Shown here: piece by piece, positions 34,527-43,414 of the stretch
How positions within the stretch are numbered: position 1 is the stretch's first letter
How the letters are laid out: the number at the start of each line of letters is the position of its first letter
Assembly (NCBI RefSeq): GCF_008065375.1
Contig: NZ_VJYI01000009.1
Coordinates: 186,001 to 250,000 of the forward strand
Length of the DNA: 64,000 nt
Origin: Nonomuraea sp. SYSU D8015
Lineage (GTDB): Bacteria > Actinomycetota > Actinomycetes > Streptosporangiales > Streptosporangiaceae
Direction of reading: 5' to 3'
Translations under genes and position numbers: made by a program
Notes under the pieces: generated by a model
The model's database searches: none
What the model was told of the DNA's origin: nothing
What the model saw: only the letters and a program-made list of their open reading frames with translations

Positions 34527-35891
34527 GTGGCCTATGACATCGTCGTCCTGGGGGGCGGCAGCGGCGGATACGCCTGCGCCCTGCGGGCGGCTGAGCTGGG
34601 CAAGTCGGTCGCCCTGATCGAAAAGGACAAGATCGGCGGCACCTGCCTGCACAGGGGATGCATCCCCACGAAGGCTCTGCTGCACTCGGCCGAGGTCGCC
34701 GACGAGACGCGCGAGAGCGAGTCCTTCGGCGTCAAGGCCCGCTTCGAGGGCATCGACGTCCAGGGCGTCCACGCCTTCAAGGACAAGATCGTCACGCGGG
34801 CCTGGAAGGGCGTGCAGGGCCTGCTCAAGGGCGCGGGCGTGACGATCGTCGAAGGCGAGGGCCGCCTGGTCGGCGCCAACCGCGTCCAGGTCGGCTCGGA
34901 GATCTACGAGGGCCGCAACCTCGTCCTGGCCACCGGGTCGGCGCCCAAGACGCTGCCGGGGCTGGAGATCGACGGCGAGCGCGTCATCACCAGCGAGCAC
35001 ACCCTGAAGATGGACCGCGTGCCCACCTCGGTCATCGTGCTGGGCGGCGGCGTGATCGGCGTCGAGCTGGCCAGCGTCTACCGCTCGTTCGGCGCCGAGG
35101 TCACCATCGTCGAGGCGCTGCCGCACCTGCTGCCGACCGAGGAGGAGTCCAGCTCCAAGCTGCTCGAGCGGGCCTTCCGCCGCCGCGGCATCAAATACGA
35201 GCTGGGCGTCTTCTTCGACAGCGCCAAGACCACCGAGACGGGCGTCGTCGTCACGCTGGCCAACGGCAAGACCCTCGACGCCGAGCTGCTGCTCGTCGCG
35301 GTCGGCCGCGGCGCGGTCTCCTCGGGCATGGGCTTCGAGGAGCAGGGCATCGCCATCGAGCGCGGCGCGGTCGTGGTCGACGAGCACTGCCGCACGTCCG
35401 TGCCGGGCGTCTACGCCATCGGCGACCTGATCCCGACGCTGCAGCTGGCCCACGCCGGCTTCGCCGAGGGCATCATGGTGGCCGAGCACATCGCCGGGCT
35501 CAACCCGCCGCCCATCGACTACGCGGGCGTGCCGCGCATCACCTACTCCGACCCCGAGGTCGCCTCGGTCGGGATCACGTCGGCGCAGGCGGCCGAGCGC
35601 GGCATCGAGATCGTCGAGCAGGTCTACGACCTCGCGGGAAACCCGAAGAGCCAGATCCTCGGCACCTCGGGCGCGGTCAAGGTCATCGCCCAGAAGGACG
35701 GCCCCGTCGTCGGTGTCCACATGGTCGGCCGGCGCATCGGCGAGCTCGTCACGGAGGGTCAGCTGATCTACAACTGGGAGGCGCTGCCCGCAGAGGTCGC
35801 CCAGCTCATCCACGCACACCCGACCCAGTCCGAGGCCATGGGTGAGGCGATGCTGGCCCTGGCCGGCAAGCCGCTGCACGTCCACAACTAG
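34527..35891 (+). CDS. lpdA: Dihydrolipoyl dehydrogenase (E3)
   Basis: A 454-residue FAD disulfide oxidoreductase that reoxidises dihydrolipoamide. It has VLGGGSGGYACAL (FAD), the redox pair GGTCLHRGCIPTK, a second Rossmann motif VLGGGVIGVE, GVYAIGDL and the His-Glu of HAHPTQSE near the C-terminus. GTG 34527 follows AAGGAG. It is 38 bp upstream of the E2 gene and shares the operon, so it most likely serves the same 2-oxoacid complex. Confidence 0.95.
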   Translation: MAYDIVVLGGGSGGYACALRAAELGKSVALIEKDKIGGTCLHRGCIPTKALLHSAEVADETRESESFGVKARFEGIDVQGVHAFKDKIVTRAWKGVQGLLKGAGVTIVEGEGRLVGANRVQVGSEIYEGRNLVLATGSAPKTLPGLEIDGERVITSEHTLKMDRVPTSVIVLGGGVIGVELASVYRSFGAEVTIVEALPHLLPTEEESSSKLLERAFRRRGIKYELGVFFDSAKTTETGVVVTLANGKTLDAELLLVAVGRGAVSSGMGFEEQGIAIERGAVVVDEHCRTSVPGVYAIGDLIPTLQLAHAGFAEGIMVAEHIAGLNPPPIDYAGVPRITYSDPEVASVGITSAQAAERGIEIVEQVYDLAGNPKSQILGTSGAVKVIAQKDGPVVGVHMVGRRIGELVTEGQLIYNWEALPAEVAQLIHAHPTQSEAMGEAMLALAGKPLHVHN

Positions 35892-35929
35892 TCCAGCCCT
35901 CGAGATCAGAACGCGAGAGAAGAATAACG

Positions 35930-37426
35930 ATGCCGGTCTCCGTACAGATGCCCCAGCTCGGCGAGAGCGTGACCGAGGGCACCGTAACCCGTTGGCTGAA
36001 GAAGGAGGGCGAGCGCGTCGAAGCTGACGAGCCGCTCCTCGAGGTGTCGACCGACAAGGTCGACACCGAGATCCCGTCGCCGTCCGCGGGTGTGCTCACC
36101 AAGATCGTGGTGGCGGAGGACGAGACGGTCGAGGTCGGGGCCGAGCTCGCCGTCATCGACGAGAACGCCCAGCCGGGCGCCGCCGCCCCGGCCCCCGAGG
36201 CCGCCGCTCCCGCCGCGGCGCCCGCGCCGCAGCCCGAGCCTGAGCCTGAGCCCGCCCCCACGCCGGCCCCGCCGGTCTCCTCGATCCCGCAGCCGGCGCC
36301 TGCGCAGCCCGCCCAGCCGACGCCGCCGCCCGCTCCGGCTCCCGCGCCTGCTCCGGCCCCGCAGGCCGCTCCCCCGGCGCAGCCGGTCGCCGAGCCGACG
36401 CCGCTGCCGTCGGGCGAGAGCCCGTACGTCACGCCGCTGGTGCGCAAGCTCGCCAACGAGCACGGCGTCGACCTCGACTCGATCACCGGCACCGGCGTCG
36501 GCGGCCGCATCCGCAAGCAGGACGTGCTCGAGGCGGCCAAGGCGCAGCGCGAGAAGGCCGCCGCGGCCCAGGCCGCCCCGGCTCCCGCCGCCCAGCCCGC
36601 CGCCGCGCAGCCCGCTCCCGCCGCCCCGGCTCCGGCCGCGCAGGCTCCGGCCGCGCAGGCTCCGGCCGCCGCGGCGCCCGAGCCGGTGGAGGTCGACACG
36701 ACGCTGCGGGGCCGCACGGAGAAGATGTCGCGGCTGCGCCAGACCATCGCCAAGCGGATGGTCGAGTCGCTGCAGACCGCGGCGCAGCTCACGTCGGTCG
36801 TCGAGGTCGACGTCACCAAGATCGCGCGGCTGCGGGCGCGGGCGAAGGACGAGTTCCTCCGCCGCGAGGGCGTGAAGCTGACCTTCACCCCGTTCTTCGC
36901 GATGGCCACGGTCGAGGCGCTCAAGCAGCACCCGAAGCTCAACGCCACGATCAACAACGAGACCAACGAGGTGACCTACTTCGACGTCGAGAACCTCGGC
37001 ATCGCGGTGGACACCGAGCGCGGCCTGCTGGCGGCGGTCGTCAAGAACGCCGGCGACCTCAACCTGGCCGGTCTCGCCCGCAAGATCACCGACCTCGCCG
37101 ATCGCACCCGCAACAACCAGGTGACGCCCGACGAGATCACCGGCGGCACGTTCACGCTGACCAACACCGGCAGCCGCGGCGCGCTGTTCGACACGCCGAT
37201 CCTCAACCAGCCGCAGGTCGGCATGCTCGGCACCGGCGCCGTCGTGAAGCGGCCCGTGGTGGTCGACACGCCTGAGGGCGAGGTCATCGCGGTGCGGTCG
37301 ATGGTCTACCTGGCGCTGACGTACGACCACCGCCTGGTGGACGGCGCGGACGCGGCGCGCTTCCTGACGACGATCAAGCGCCGTCTGGAGGAGGGCCGTT
37401 TCGAGGCCCAGCTCGGCCTGGCGTAA
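35930..37426 (+). CDS. sucB: Dihydrolipoamide acyltransferase E2 of a 2-oxoacid dehydrogenase
   Basis: A 498-residue core enzyme: one lipoyl domain (Lys in VSTDKVDTE, ~43), a long Pro/Ala/Gln linker, the E1/E3-binding domain (PYVTPLVRKLANEHGVDLDS), a second Ala/Pro linker and the catalytic domain ending TYDHRLVDGADAARFL with the HxxxDG motif. Actinobacterial E2 of this type (DlaT) serves both pyruvate and 2-oxoglutarate/peroxiredoxin systems, so substrate is not settled. It depends on lipoate made by lipB/lipA downstream. Confidence 0.9.
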   Translation: MPVSVQMPQLGESVTEGTVTRWLKKEGERVEADEPLLEVSTDKVDTEIPSPSAGVLTKIVVAEDETVEVGAELAVIDENAQPGAAAPAPEAAAPAAAPAPQPEPEPEPAPTPAPPVSSIPQPAPAQPAQPTPPPAPAPAPAPAPQAAPPAQPVAEPTPLPSGESPYVTPLVRKLANEHGVDLDSITGTGVGGRIRKQDVLEAAKAQREKAAAAQAAPAPAAQPAAAQPAPAAPAPAAQAPAAQAPAAAAPEPVEVDTTLRGRTEKMSRLRQTIAKRMVESLQTAAQLTSVVEVDVTKIARLRARAKDEFLRREGVKLTFTPFFAMATVEALKQHPKLNATINNETNEVTYFDVENLGIAVDTERGLLAAVVKNAGDLNLAGLARKITDLADRTRNNQVTPDEITGGTFTLTNTGSRGALFDTPILNQPQVGMLGTGAVVKRPVVVDTPEGEVIAVRSMVYLALTYDHRLVDGADAARFLTTIKRRLEEGRFEAQLGLA

Positions 37427-37439
37427 GGCTCGCCCGAAC

Positions 37440-37481
37440 GGCCGGACGTCCCCTGCACTGGGGCGTCCGGCCTTTCGTTTT
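37440..37481 (+). terminator. Terminator of lpdA-sucB
   Basis: A 13-bp stem (one T-G pair) starting GGCCGGACG with a 7-nt loop, followed by TTTCGTTTT. It begins 14 bp after the sucB stop. Confidence 0.93.
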
Positions 37482-37817
37482 CCGAGTGCGCGTCGCTTCT
37501 GCGCCCGGCCCTCCGCCGCGGCCGGCGGCGACACCGGCCCCGGAGCCGATGCACATGTGCGGCCACAGCATGCGGGCAGGGACGCGGCCCGACGGGACGC
37601 GGAAACGTGGGCCGCCGGGACGTGCAGCACCTCCGGGCCAGTGCTCAGGACAGGGGGAAAGGGAGCGAAGGAGCGGCGCGGTGCAGAACGCACGCCGGGA
37701 TGCCGGGCGCCCCGCCGCGTCGTTGCGTCGCGGCCGGTCGGCGCAGGTGGACGCGAATGCCGGGGCGCAGTACGCGCCAGGACGGCGTTCGGCGGGTGGC
37801 GGGCGTACTGTGGGCGT
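37482..37817. other. Intergenic stretch without a gene
   Basis: 336 bp between the terminator and the TIGR01777 gene. Long open frames here are high-GC artefacts with Arg/Gly/Pro-rich translations and no recognisable motif. The next promoter must lie here, but I cannot place it. Confidence 0.6.
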
Positions 37818-38711
37818 ATGGCGATCATCGTGACGGGGGCGTCGGGGCTGCTGGGGCCCGTGCTCGTCCAGGCGCTCAGGGACGAGGGCCGGGAGGTCGT
37901 GCGGCTGGTGCGCAGGACGCCGCGCGCCCCCGATGAGGCGTTCTGGCAGCCGGGTGAGCAGGTGGTCGACCTGGCGGCGCTGGACGGGGCCGAGGCCGTG
38001 GTGCATCTGGCCGGCGCGCCGATCGGGGACAAGCGGTGGAGCGAGGCGTACAAGCGCGAGCTCGTGTCCAGCCGCGTGGAGGGCACCCGGCTGCTCGTGA
38101 ACGCGATGCGCGAGGTGGCCGCGCCGCCCCAGGTGCTTCTGTCCGCCTCAGGAGTGGACTTCTACGGCGACACCGGCGACCGGGAGATCGACGAGGGCCA
38201 GGGCAAGGGGACGGGGTTCCTGGCCGACCTGTGCGAGCGCTGGGAGGCCGAGGCGGGCCGGGCCGCGGAGGCCGGGATCAGGACCGTGCGCATGCGGACC
38301 GGGCTGGTGCTGAGCAAGAAGGGCGGCGCCCTTGGGCGGATGCTGCCGATCTTCAAGATGGGGCTGGGGGCGCCGCTGGGGTCGGGGAAGCAGTACTGGT
38401 CGTGGATCAGCGTGGACGACTGGGTGGGGGCCGCGCTGCACGTGCTGAAGCATCAGGACGTGGCCGGGCCGGTGAACTTCACCTCCCCCTCCCCCGTCAC
38501 CAACACCGAGTTCACCCGCACGCTCGCCGCGGCCCTGCGCAGGAGCGCGATGCCGATCCCCGTTCCGGCGTTCGCGCTCTCCGCCGGCCTGGGCGAGTTC
38601 GCCCGCGAGGCGCTGCTGCCGGGCCACCGCGTCCTGCCGCGCAAGCTGCTCGACAGCGGCTACCGCTTCACCCATACGCATCTCGACGAGGCACTGAGCG
38701 CCGTACTGTAG
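37818..38711 (+). CDS. TIGR01777 family sugar-nucleotide epimerase-like protein
   Basis: A 297-residue short-chain dehydrogenase-like protein. It starts with the NAD(P) motif VTGASGLLGPVL, then VVHLAGAPIGDKRW and a conserved C-terminus (VPAFALSAGLGEFAREALLPGHRVLPRKL). The family (Rv2216 in M. tuberculosis, YfcH in E. coli) has no firmly known substrate. ATG 37818 is the family start. It continues toward peptidase E and lipB in the conserved order. Confidence 0.9.
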   Translation: MAIIVTGASGLLGPVLVQALRDEGREVVRLVRRTPRAPDEAFWQPGEQVVDLAALDGAEAVVHLAGAPIGDKRWSEAYKRELVSSRVEGTRLLVNAMREVAAPPQVLLSASGVDFYGDTGDREIDEGQGKGTGFLADLCERWEAEAGRAAEAGIRTVRMRTGLVLSKKGGALGRMLPIFKMGLGAPLGSGKQYWSWISVDDWVGAALHVLKHQDVAGPVNFTSPSPVTNTEFTRTLAAALRRSAMPIPVPAFALSAGLGEFAREALLPGHRVLPRKLLDSGYRFTHTHLDEALSAVL

Positions 38712-38750
38712 TGGCCGTTCCGTCATTCGTTCAGGTGGGGAGATCTTTAC

Positions 38751-39488
38751 ATGGCCCGGTCAGGACAGTCGCACATCGTCGCCATCGGGGGCGGCTCGTT
38801 CCGCCCGAGCCCGCGCTACAGCTTCATCGAGCCGAGCGGTCTGCTGCGCTACGCGCTCGACCTGACCGGGCAGGACCGGCCGAAGCTCGGCCTGCTCGCC
38901 ACCGCGACCGGCGACTCCGCCGACTGGCTGCTGAAGATGTACGGCGCGTTCGCCGACTGGGACGTCGAGGTGAGCCACCTGACGGTGTTCCCGATGCCCA
39001 ACGTCGCCGACCCCAGGGCGTGGATCCTGGAGCAGGACATGATCTACGTAAGCGGCGGCAGCGTGGCCAACCTGATGGCGCTGTGGCGGCTGCACGGGCT
39101 GGACGAGGCGCTGACCGAGGCGTGGCGGGCCGGCGTGGTGCTGTGCGGGCAGAGCGCCGGCGCCCTGTGCTGGCACGTGGGCGGCAACACCGACTCCTTC
39201 GGCCCCGAGCTGCGGCCCTGGTCCGACGGGCTCGCCCTGCTGCCCTACTCGTGCGGCGTCCACTACGACTCCGACCCGCAGCGCCGCCCCCTGCTGCACG
39301 AGTCGGTGGCGAGCGGCGAGCTGCCCGGCGGTTACGCCGCCGACGAGGGCGTCGCCCTTCACTACGTGGGCACGGAGTTCATCCAGGCGGTCACCGTCGA
39401 GCCGGGCGGCTACGCCTACCGGCTCGAACACGACGGGGAGAACGGGGTCAAGGAGTTCAGGATCGAGCCTCGTCTCCTCACCCCCTGA
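38751..39488 (+). CDS. Peptidase E-like protein (S51)
   Basis: A 245-residue class-I-amidotransferase-fold peptidase with the nucleophile Ser in CGQSAGALCWH, an upstream YVSGGSVANLMALW, and later GVHYDSDPQRRP. Peptidase E cleaves Asp-X dipeptides; this set of proteins is also seen as uncharacterised Type 1 glutamine amidotransferase-like. No signal peptide. ATG 38751. It is inserted between the TIGR01777 gene and lipB. Confidence 0.85.
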   Translation: MARSGQSHIVAIGGGSFRPSPRYSFIEPSGLLRYALDLTGQDRPKLGLLATATGDSADWLLKMYGAFADWDVEVSHLTVFPMPNVADPRAWILEQDMIYVSGGSVANLMALWRLHGLDEALTEAWRAGVVLCGQSAGALCWHVGGNTDSFGPELRPWSDGLALLPYSCGVHYDSDPQRRPLLHESVASGELPGGYAADEGVALHYVGTEFIQAVTVEPGGYAYRLEHDGENGVKEFRIEPRLLTP

Positions 39489-39526
39489 ATTACCCTTCAA
39501 GGGTGAGGGAACGGCACAATAGGCTC

Positions 39527-40219
39527 ATGCGCCCCACCCCCGGGGACGATCCCCACGCACTCGCCATCGTCCGGCTCGGCGTCGACGTCCCCTACGAGCA
39601 GGCCTGGTCGCTGCAGCGCTGGGTGCACGGCAAGCGCGTCGCGGGCGAGCTGCCCGACACCGTCCTCATCCTCGAGCACGCACCCGTCTACACGGCGGGC
39701 AAGCGCACGGCCCCGCACGAGCGTCCGTCCGACGGCACCCCGGTCATCGACGTCGACCGGGGCGGCCGCCTCACCTGGCACGGTCCCGGCCAGCTCGTCG
39801 CCTATCCGATCATCGGGGTCACGGACATCACCGCGTACGCCTGGCGCCTGGAGGAGACGATGATCCAGGTGTGCGCCGACTTCGGCGTCTCGGCTCGGCG
39901 GGTGCCCGGGCGGGGCGGCGTCTGGGCGATCGGCGACCCCGCCCTGGGGCTGCCCGACCGTGCGCTCGGCGCGGTCGGCCTGCGGGTCTCGCGCGGCGTC
40001 GCCATGCACGGCTTCGCGCTCAACTGCGCCAACGACCCCCGGTGGTTCAACAGGATCGTGCCGTGCGGGCTGCCCGACGTGGGCGTCTCCTCACTGTCGG
40101 CGGAGACCGGCCGCCGCATCGTGGTCGAGGAGGTCATGCCGATGGCGGAGAAGCGGCTGGCCGAGGCGCTGGGCATGGAGGCGTTCGAGCTGCACGAGGA
40201 AGACCTCCTGCGCCGGTGA
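39527..40219 (+). CDS. lipB: Lipoyl(octanoyl) transferase with the catalytic lysine replaced
   Basis: A 230-residue LipB moving octanoyl from ACP to apo-E2. Clear family motifs: RGGRLTWHGPGQLVAYP, GVAMHGFALNCANDPRWF and the catalytic Cys180 in IVPCG. The other catalytic residue, a Lys in the motif (R)KxxAxGxRV, is not there: the sequence is RALGAVGLRV, with Ala146 at that position. The preceding insertion loop is also short. Either another residue (Arg145?) substitutes, or activity is altered. ATG 39527. lipA lies downstream with one gene between. Confidence 0.88.
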   Translation: MRPTPGDDPHALAIVRLGVDVPYEQAWSLQRWVHGKRVAGELPDTVLILEHAPVYTAGKRTAPHERPSDGTPVIDVDRGGRLTWHGPGQLVAYPIIGVTDITAYAWRLEETMIQVCADFGVSARRVPGRGGVWAIGDPALGLPDRALGAVGLRVSRGVAMHGFALNCANDPRWFNRIVPCGLPDVGVSSLSAETGRRIVVEEVMPMAEKRLAEALGMEAFELHEEDLLRR

Positions 40220-40294
40220 GCCGTCTGCCGGGGTAACCGGATCGGCATCTCATCGCTGCAGAAATCTGGATATCTCCGGCTTACCATCTCGCGT

Positions 40295-41275
40295 GTGAAG
40301 CGCCTCCTCGCTCTCGTCCTCGCGCTGCTGGTGCACCTGATCACGCTGGGATTCGTCGCGCTGGGCGCGTGGGCCGTCATCGCGCACGCCGACTCCTTCC
40401 TCGCGTGGCTGCTCGGCGGCCTGAGCCTGGCGGTCGGCTGGGTGCTGCGGCCGCGCCTGAACCGGCTCCCCGCCGACGCCGAGGTGCTCGACCGCGCCGC
40501 GGCCCCCGAGTTGTACGCCGTCGCCGACCGCGTGGCCGACCGGATCGGCGTGAAGCGGCCGCGCCGTGTCGCGATCAGGGACCTGGCCACCGAGACGTGG
40601 TATGACCGCGTGGGCCTGCCGCGCACGCCGACGCTGGTCGTCGGGCTGCCGCTGTGGCTGGCCCTGCCGCCCCGGCAGCGGGTGACGCTGCTGGCGGTCG
40701 CGTACGCCCGCGTGCCGACCGGCGAGGAGCTGATCGTCGGCGGCGCGCTGGACACGCTGGAGGCGTGGCGGGACGCCCTGATGGAGGCCGGTCCGCTGCG
40801 GGTCAGGGAGGAGGCGCAAACCAAGATCACAGCTGCCTCGCTGGGTGTCGCCGATCAGCCGGGCACCACGTACGAGGTGGCCGGGTTCCTCGGCCGCCTG
40901 CTCGGCCGGGTGTTCGGCGGCCCCGTGCTGCTGGCGAGGTACGCGCTGACCCGGCTGGCCCGCGCCGCCGAGACCCGTACCAGGCTGCGGCAGCAGGCGC
41001 TGGCGCGGCGGGCGGCCTCCGACGGGGACCTGGCAGAGCTGGAGGAGCTGGCGGGCGGCGGCTACCTGGCGCCGATGCAGGCGGCGGCGCTGCGCGGCGA
41101 GAGCGTGGCGTCGATCAGGCAGCGGGCGCTGGCCAGGTTCCGGCTCACCGACGACGGTGTGCTCACCTCGGCCCCGGAATCGGAGCTGCTCGGCACGCGG
41201 GAGTCCGAGCGGATCGACGAGGAGCTGTCGGCCCACTACACCCGGGCGATCCGCGGCTTCGGCCTCATCACGTGA
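40295..41275 (+). CDS. M48-like membrane protein without the zinc motif
   Basis: A 326-residue protein with two N-terminal transmembrane helices (~3-28, ~33-52) and a region laid out like an M48 peptidase (APELYAVADRVADRIGVKRP, VVGLPLWLALPPRQRVTLLAVAYARV). Where M48 enzymes have HExxH, this reads AVAYA, so zinc binding is lost. The C-terminal ~100 residues are helical. It sits between lipB and lipA, 43 bp before lipA. GTG 40295. Function unknown; pseudo-protease is inference. Confidence 0.65.
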   Translation: MKRLLALVLALLVHLITLGFVALGAWAVIAHADSFLAWLLGGLSLAVGWVLRPRLNRLPADAEVLDRAAAPELYAVADRVADRIGVKRPRRVAIRDLATETWYDRVGLPRTPTLVVGLPLWLALPPRQRVTLLAVAYARVPTGEELIVGGALDTLEAWRDALMEAGPLRVREEAQTKITAASLGVADQPGTTYEVAGFLGRLLGRVFGGPVLLARYALTRLARAAETRTRLRQQALARRAASDGDLAELEELAGGGYLAPMQAAALRGESVASIRQRALARFRLTDDGVLTSAPESELLGTRESERIDEELSAHYTRAIRGFGLIT

Positions 41276-41317
41276 CCCTTGAACAGGCCGGTTCACCGCG
41301 AGACGTAAGCTGGGGAG

Positions 41318-42247
41318 GTGACCGTTGCTCCTGAAGGCCGAAAGCTCCTCCGCCTGGAGGTGCGCAACGCCGAAACCCCCATCGAGCGCAAGCCCCCGTG
41401 GATCAAGACCAAGCTCAAGACGGGCCCCGAATACACCGAGCTGAAATCGCTCGTGCGCCGAGAGGGCCTGCACACGGTCTGTGAAGAGGCGGGCTGTCCC
41501 AATATCTACGAGTGCTGGGAAGACCGCGAGGCGACGTTCCTCATCGGCGGCGACCAGTGCACGCGCCGCTGCGACTTCTGCCAGATCGACACCGGCAAGC
41601 CGAAGGAGTACGACCGCGACGAGCCGCGCAGGGTCGCCGAGTCCGTCGAGCAGATGGGCCTGAAATACGCGACCGTGACCGGCGTCGCCCGCGACGACCT
41701 GCCCGACGGCGGCGCCTGGCTCTACGCCGAGACCGCGCGCCAGATCCACGCCCTGCTCCCGGGCTGCGGCGTCGAGCTCCTGGTGCCTGACTTCAACGGC
41801 AACCGCGACCAGCTGGAGGAGGTCTTCTCCAGCCGGCCCGAGGTGTTCGCCCACAATGTCGAGACGGTGCCGCGCATCTTCAAGCGCATCCGTCCCGCCT
41901 TCCGCTACGACCGCTCGCTCGCGGTGATCACGATGGCCCGCGAGACCGGGCTGGTCACCAAGTCCAACCTGATCCTGGGGATGGGCGAGACCCGCGAGGA
42001 GGTCGTCGAGGCCATGCGTGACCTGCACGCGGCCGGCACCGACCTGCTGACGATCACCCAATACCTGCGGCCGACGCCCCGCCACCACCCGGTGGAGCGG
42101 TGGGTCAAGCCTGAGGAGTTCGTCGAGCTGCAGGCCGAGGCCGAGGCGATCGGCTTCGCCGGCGTCCTGTCCGGGCCGCTGGTCCGCTCGTCGTACCGCG
42201 CGGGCCGGCTCTACAAGCAGGCCATCGAGGCGCGCCAGACCGCTTGA
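41318..42247 (+). CDS. lipA: Lipoyl synthase
   Basis: A 309-residue radical-SAM enzyme inserting two sulfurs into protein-bound octanoyl groups. It has the auxiliary-cluster cysteines C55, C60, C66 (CEEAGCPNIYEC), the radical-SAM motif CTRRCDFC (C81, C85, C88), and the C-terminal RSSYRAG with the Ser ligand. GTG 41318. It acts after LipB in the pathway that lipoylates the E2 encoded upstream. A terminator follows. Confidence 0.97.
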   Translation: MTVAPEGRKLLRLEVRNAETPIERKPPWIKTKLKTGPEYTELKSLVRREGLHTVCEEAGCPNIYECWEDREATFLIGGDQCTRRCDFCQIDTGKPKEYDRDEPRRVAESVEQMGLKYATVTGVARDDLPDGGAWLYAETARQIHALLPGCGVELLVPDFNGNRDQLEEVFSSRPEVFAHNVETVPRIFKRIRPAFRYDRSLAVITMARETGLVTKSNLILGMGETREEVVEAMRDLHAAGTDLLTITQYLRPTPRHHPVERWVKPEEFVELQAEAEAIGFAGVLSGPLVRSSYRAGRLYKQAIEARQTA

Positions 42248-42258
42248 GCCCGTACGAG

Positions 42259-42289
42259 GCCCCGGGCGCGATGGCCCGGGGCTCTTTCG
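42259..42289 (+). terminator. Terminator of lipA
   Basis: A perfect 9-bp stem, GCCCCGGGC and its complement with a 6-nt loop, followed by TCTTTCGT, 12 bp after the stop and convergent with the Lrp gene. Confidence 0.9.
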
Positions 42290-42304
42290 TGCCGCCGGCC
42301 GCGG

Positions 42305-42760
42305 TCACGAGTCCGTCATGGTGACCGCGCGGTTCCTGAGCGGGCTGGAGTAGACGACGCTGGTCGTGACGGAGCCCAGGCCGGCGATCCGGCCGGTCGT
42401 CCGTTCCAGGTGGCGCATGGAGCGGGCGAGGACCTTCAGGACGAAGCAGTCCTCACCGGTCACGTGATGCGCCTCCACGATCTCGGGCGTGGTGGCGATC
42501 AGGTCGTGGAAGGGGCGGTAGTTGCCGGTCGGGTAGCGGAGCCGGACGAAGGCCAGGATGCCGAGCCCGAGGCGTTCCGGGTCCACGACGGCGGAGTAGC
42601 CGCTGATGACGCCGCTCTCCTCCAGGCGACGGACCCGTTCGGTGACGGCGCTGGCGGACATGGACACGGTACGCGCCAGTTCGGCATAGCTGGCCCGCCC
42701 GTCGCGCTGCAGGGCTTCCAGGATGCGCAGATCGGTCTCGTCAAGCGAAACAGCGGTCAT
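42305..42760 (-). CDS. Lrp/AsnC family regulator
   Basis: A 151-residue feast/famine regulator: helix-turn-helix (LDETDLRILEALQRDGRASY, ELARTVSMSASAVTERVRRL) and a RAM effector domain (VRLRYPTGNYRPF, VTGEDCFVLKVLARSMRHLE). ATG 42760; ATG 42769 is also in frame. It diverges from the rhodanese gene; the gap holds a TTTCATGGAAA-type palindrome next to its start that may be its own site. Confidence 0.9.
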   Translation of the reverse strand: MTAVSLDETDLRILEALQRDGRASYAELARTVSMSASAVTERVRRLEESGVISGYSAVVDPERLGLGILAFVRLRYPTGNYRPFHDLIATTPEIVEAHHVTGEDCFVLKVLARSMRHLERTTGRIAGLGSVTTSVVYSSPLRNRAVTMTDS

Positions 42761-42853
42761 GCCCGACATTTTCCATGAAATCATCGGCGAGGCGCCGGAA
42801 GAGCCGTTGATCGTCGCTTCCCGCGCCCGGCCTGGGACCGTAGCGTTCTGCGC

Positions 42854-43327
42854 ATGACCGACATCGACATGAGCCCGGCATTGCGGGTGCCGCCTGCGGC
42901 TCCGGCCGAAGCCATCGCCTTCTTCACCGCCCGCCTCACCTTCCAGGCGGACGTCTCCGACGTCCACGCCTCGCTCGAATCGGGCGCACCCGGGTTCGTC
43001 CTGGTCGACTCGCGTGCGGCCGCCGCCTGGCGGCAGGGCCATGTGCCCGGCGCGGTGCACCTGCCCACCGCCGACATCCCGGCCCGCGCCCCGCACGTGC
43101 TGGACCCCGCGGTCCCGGTCGTCACCTACTGCTGGGGTCCGGGGTGCGACGGCGCGACCCGCGCGGCGCTCGCCCTGGCCCGGCTCGGCTACCGGGTCAA
43201 GGAGATGATCGGCGGCATCGAGTACTGGATCCGCGAGGGCTTCCCGGTCGAGAGCGAAACCGGGGTCGAGCGGCGCGCGGCCGACCCGCTGACGGCGCCC
43301 GCCGGCGCGGCCTCCTGCGCCTGCTGA
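42854..43327 (+). CDS. Rhodanese-like sulfurtransferase
   Basis: A 157-residue single rhodanese domain: LVDSRAAAAWRQGHVPGAVHLP, then the active loop TYCWGPGCDGATRAA with Cys, ending with a helix and a short Cys-containing tail (ASCAC). The GC-rich loop keeps a CxxGxG form. It is divergent from the Lrp-type gene, a pairing seen in other actinomycetes, so Lrp likely regulates it. Possibly detoxifies or transfers sulfane sulfur. Confidence 0.85.
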   Translation: MTDIDMSPALRVPPAAPAEAIAFFTARLTFQADVSDVHASLESGAPGFVLVDSRAAAAWRQGHVPGAVHLPTADIPARAPHVLDPAVPVVTYCWGPGCDGATRAALALARLGYRVKEMIGGIEYWIREGFPVESETGVERRAADPLTAPAGAASCAC

Positions 43328-43414
43328 TCGGCGTCCGGAGCGAGCGAGCCGAGCGGCTTTCGCGTGATGTGAGGCGTCGCTAGCATGGCAGGCGCAGCCG
43401 ACGGAGGGTGACGG

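Noticed and set aside
37486..37817. N-terminal extension of the TIGR01777 protein
   Set aside because: The frame is open, but its Arg/Gly-rich translation is unlike the family, which begins at MAIIVTGASG.
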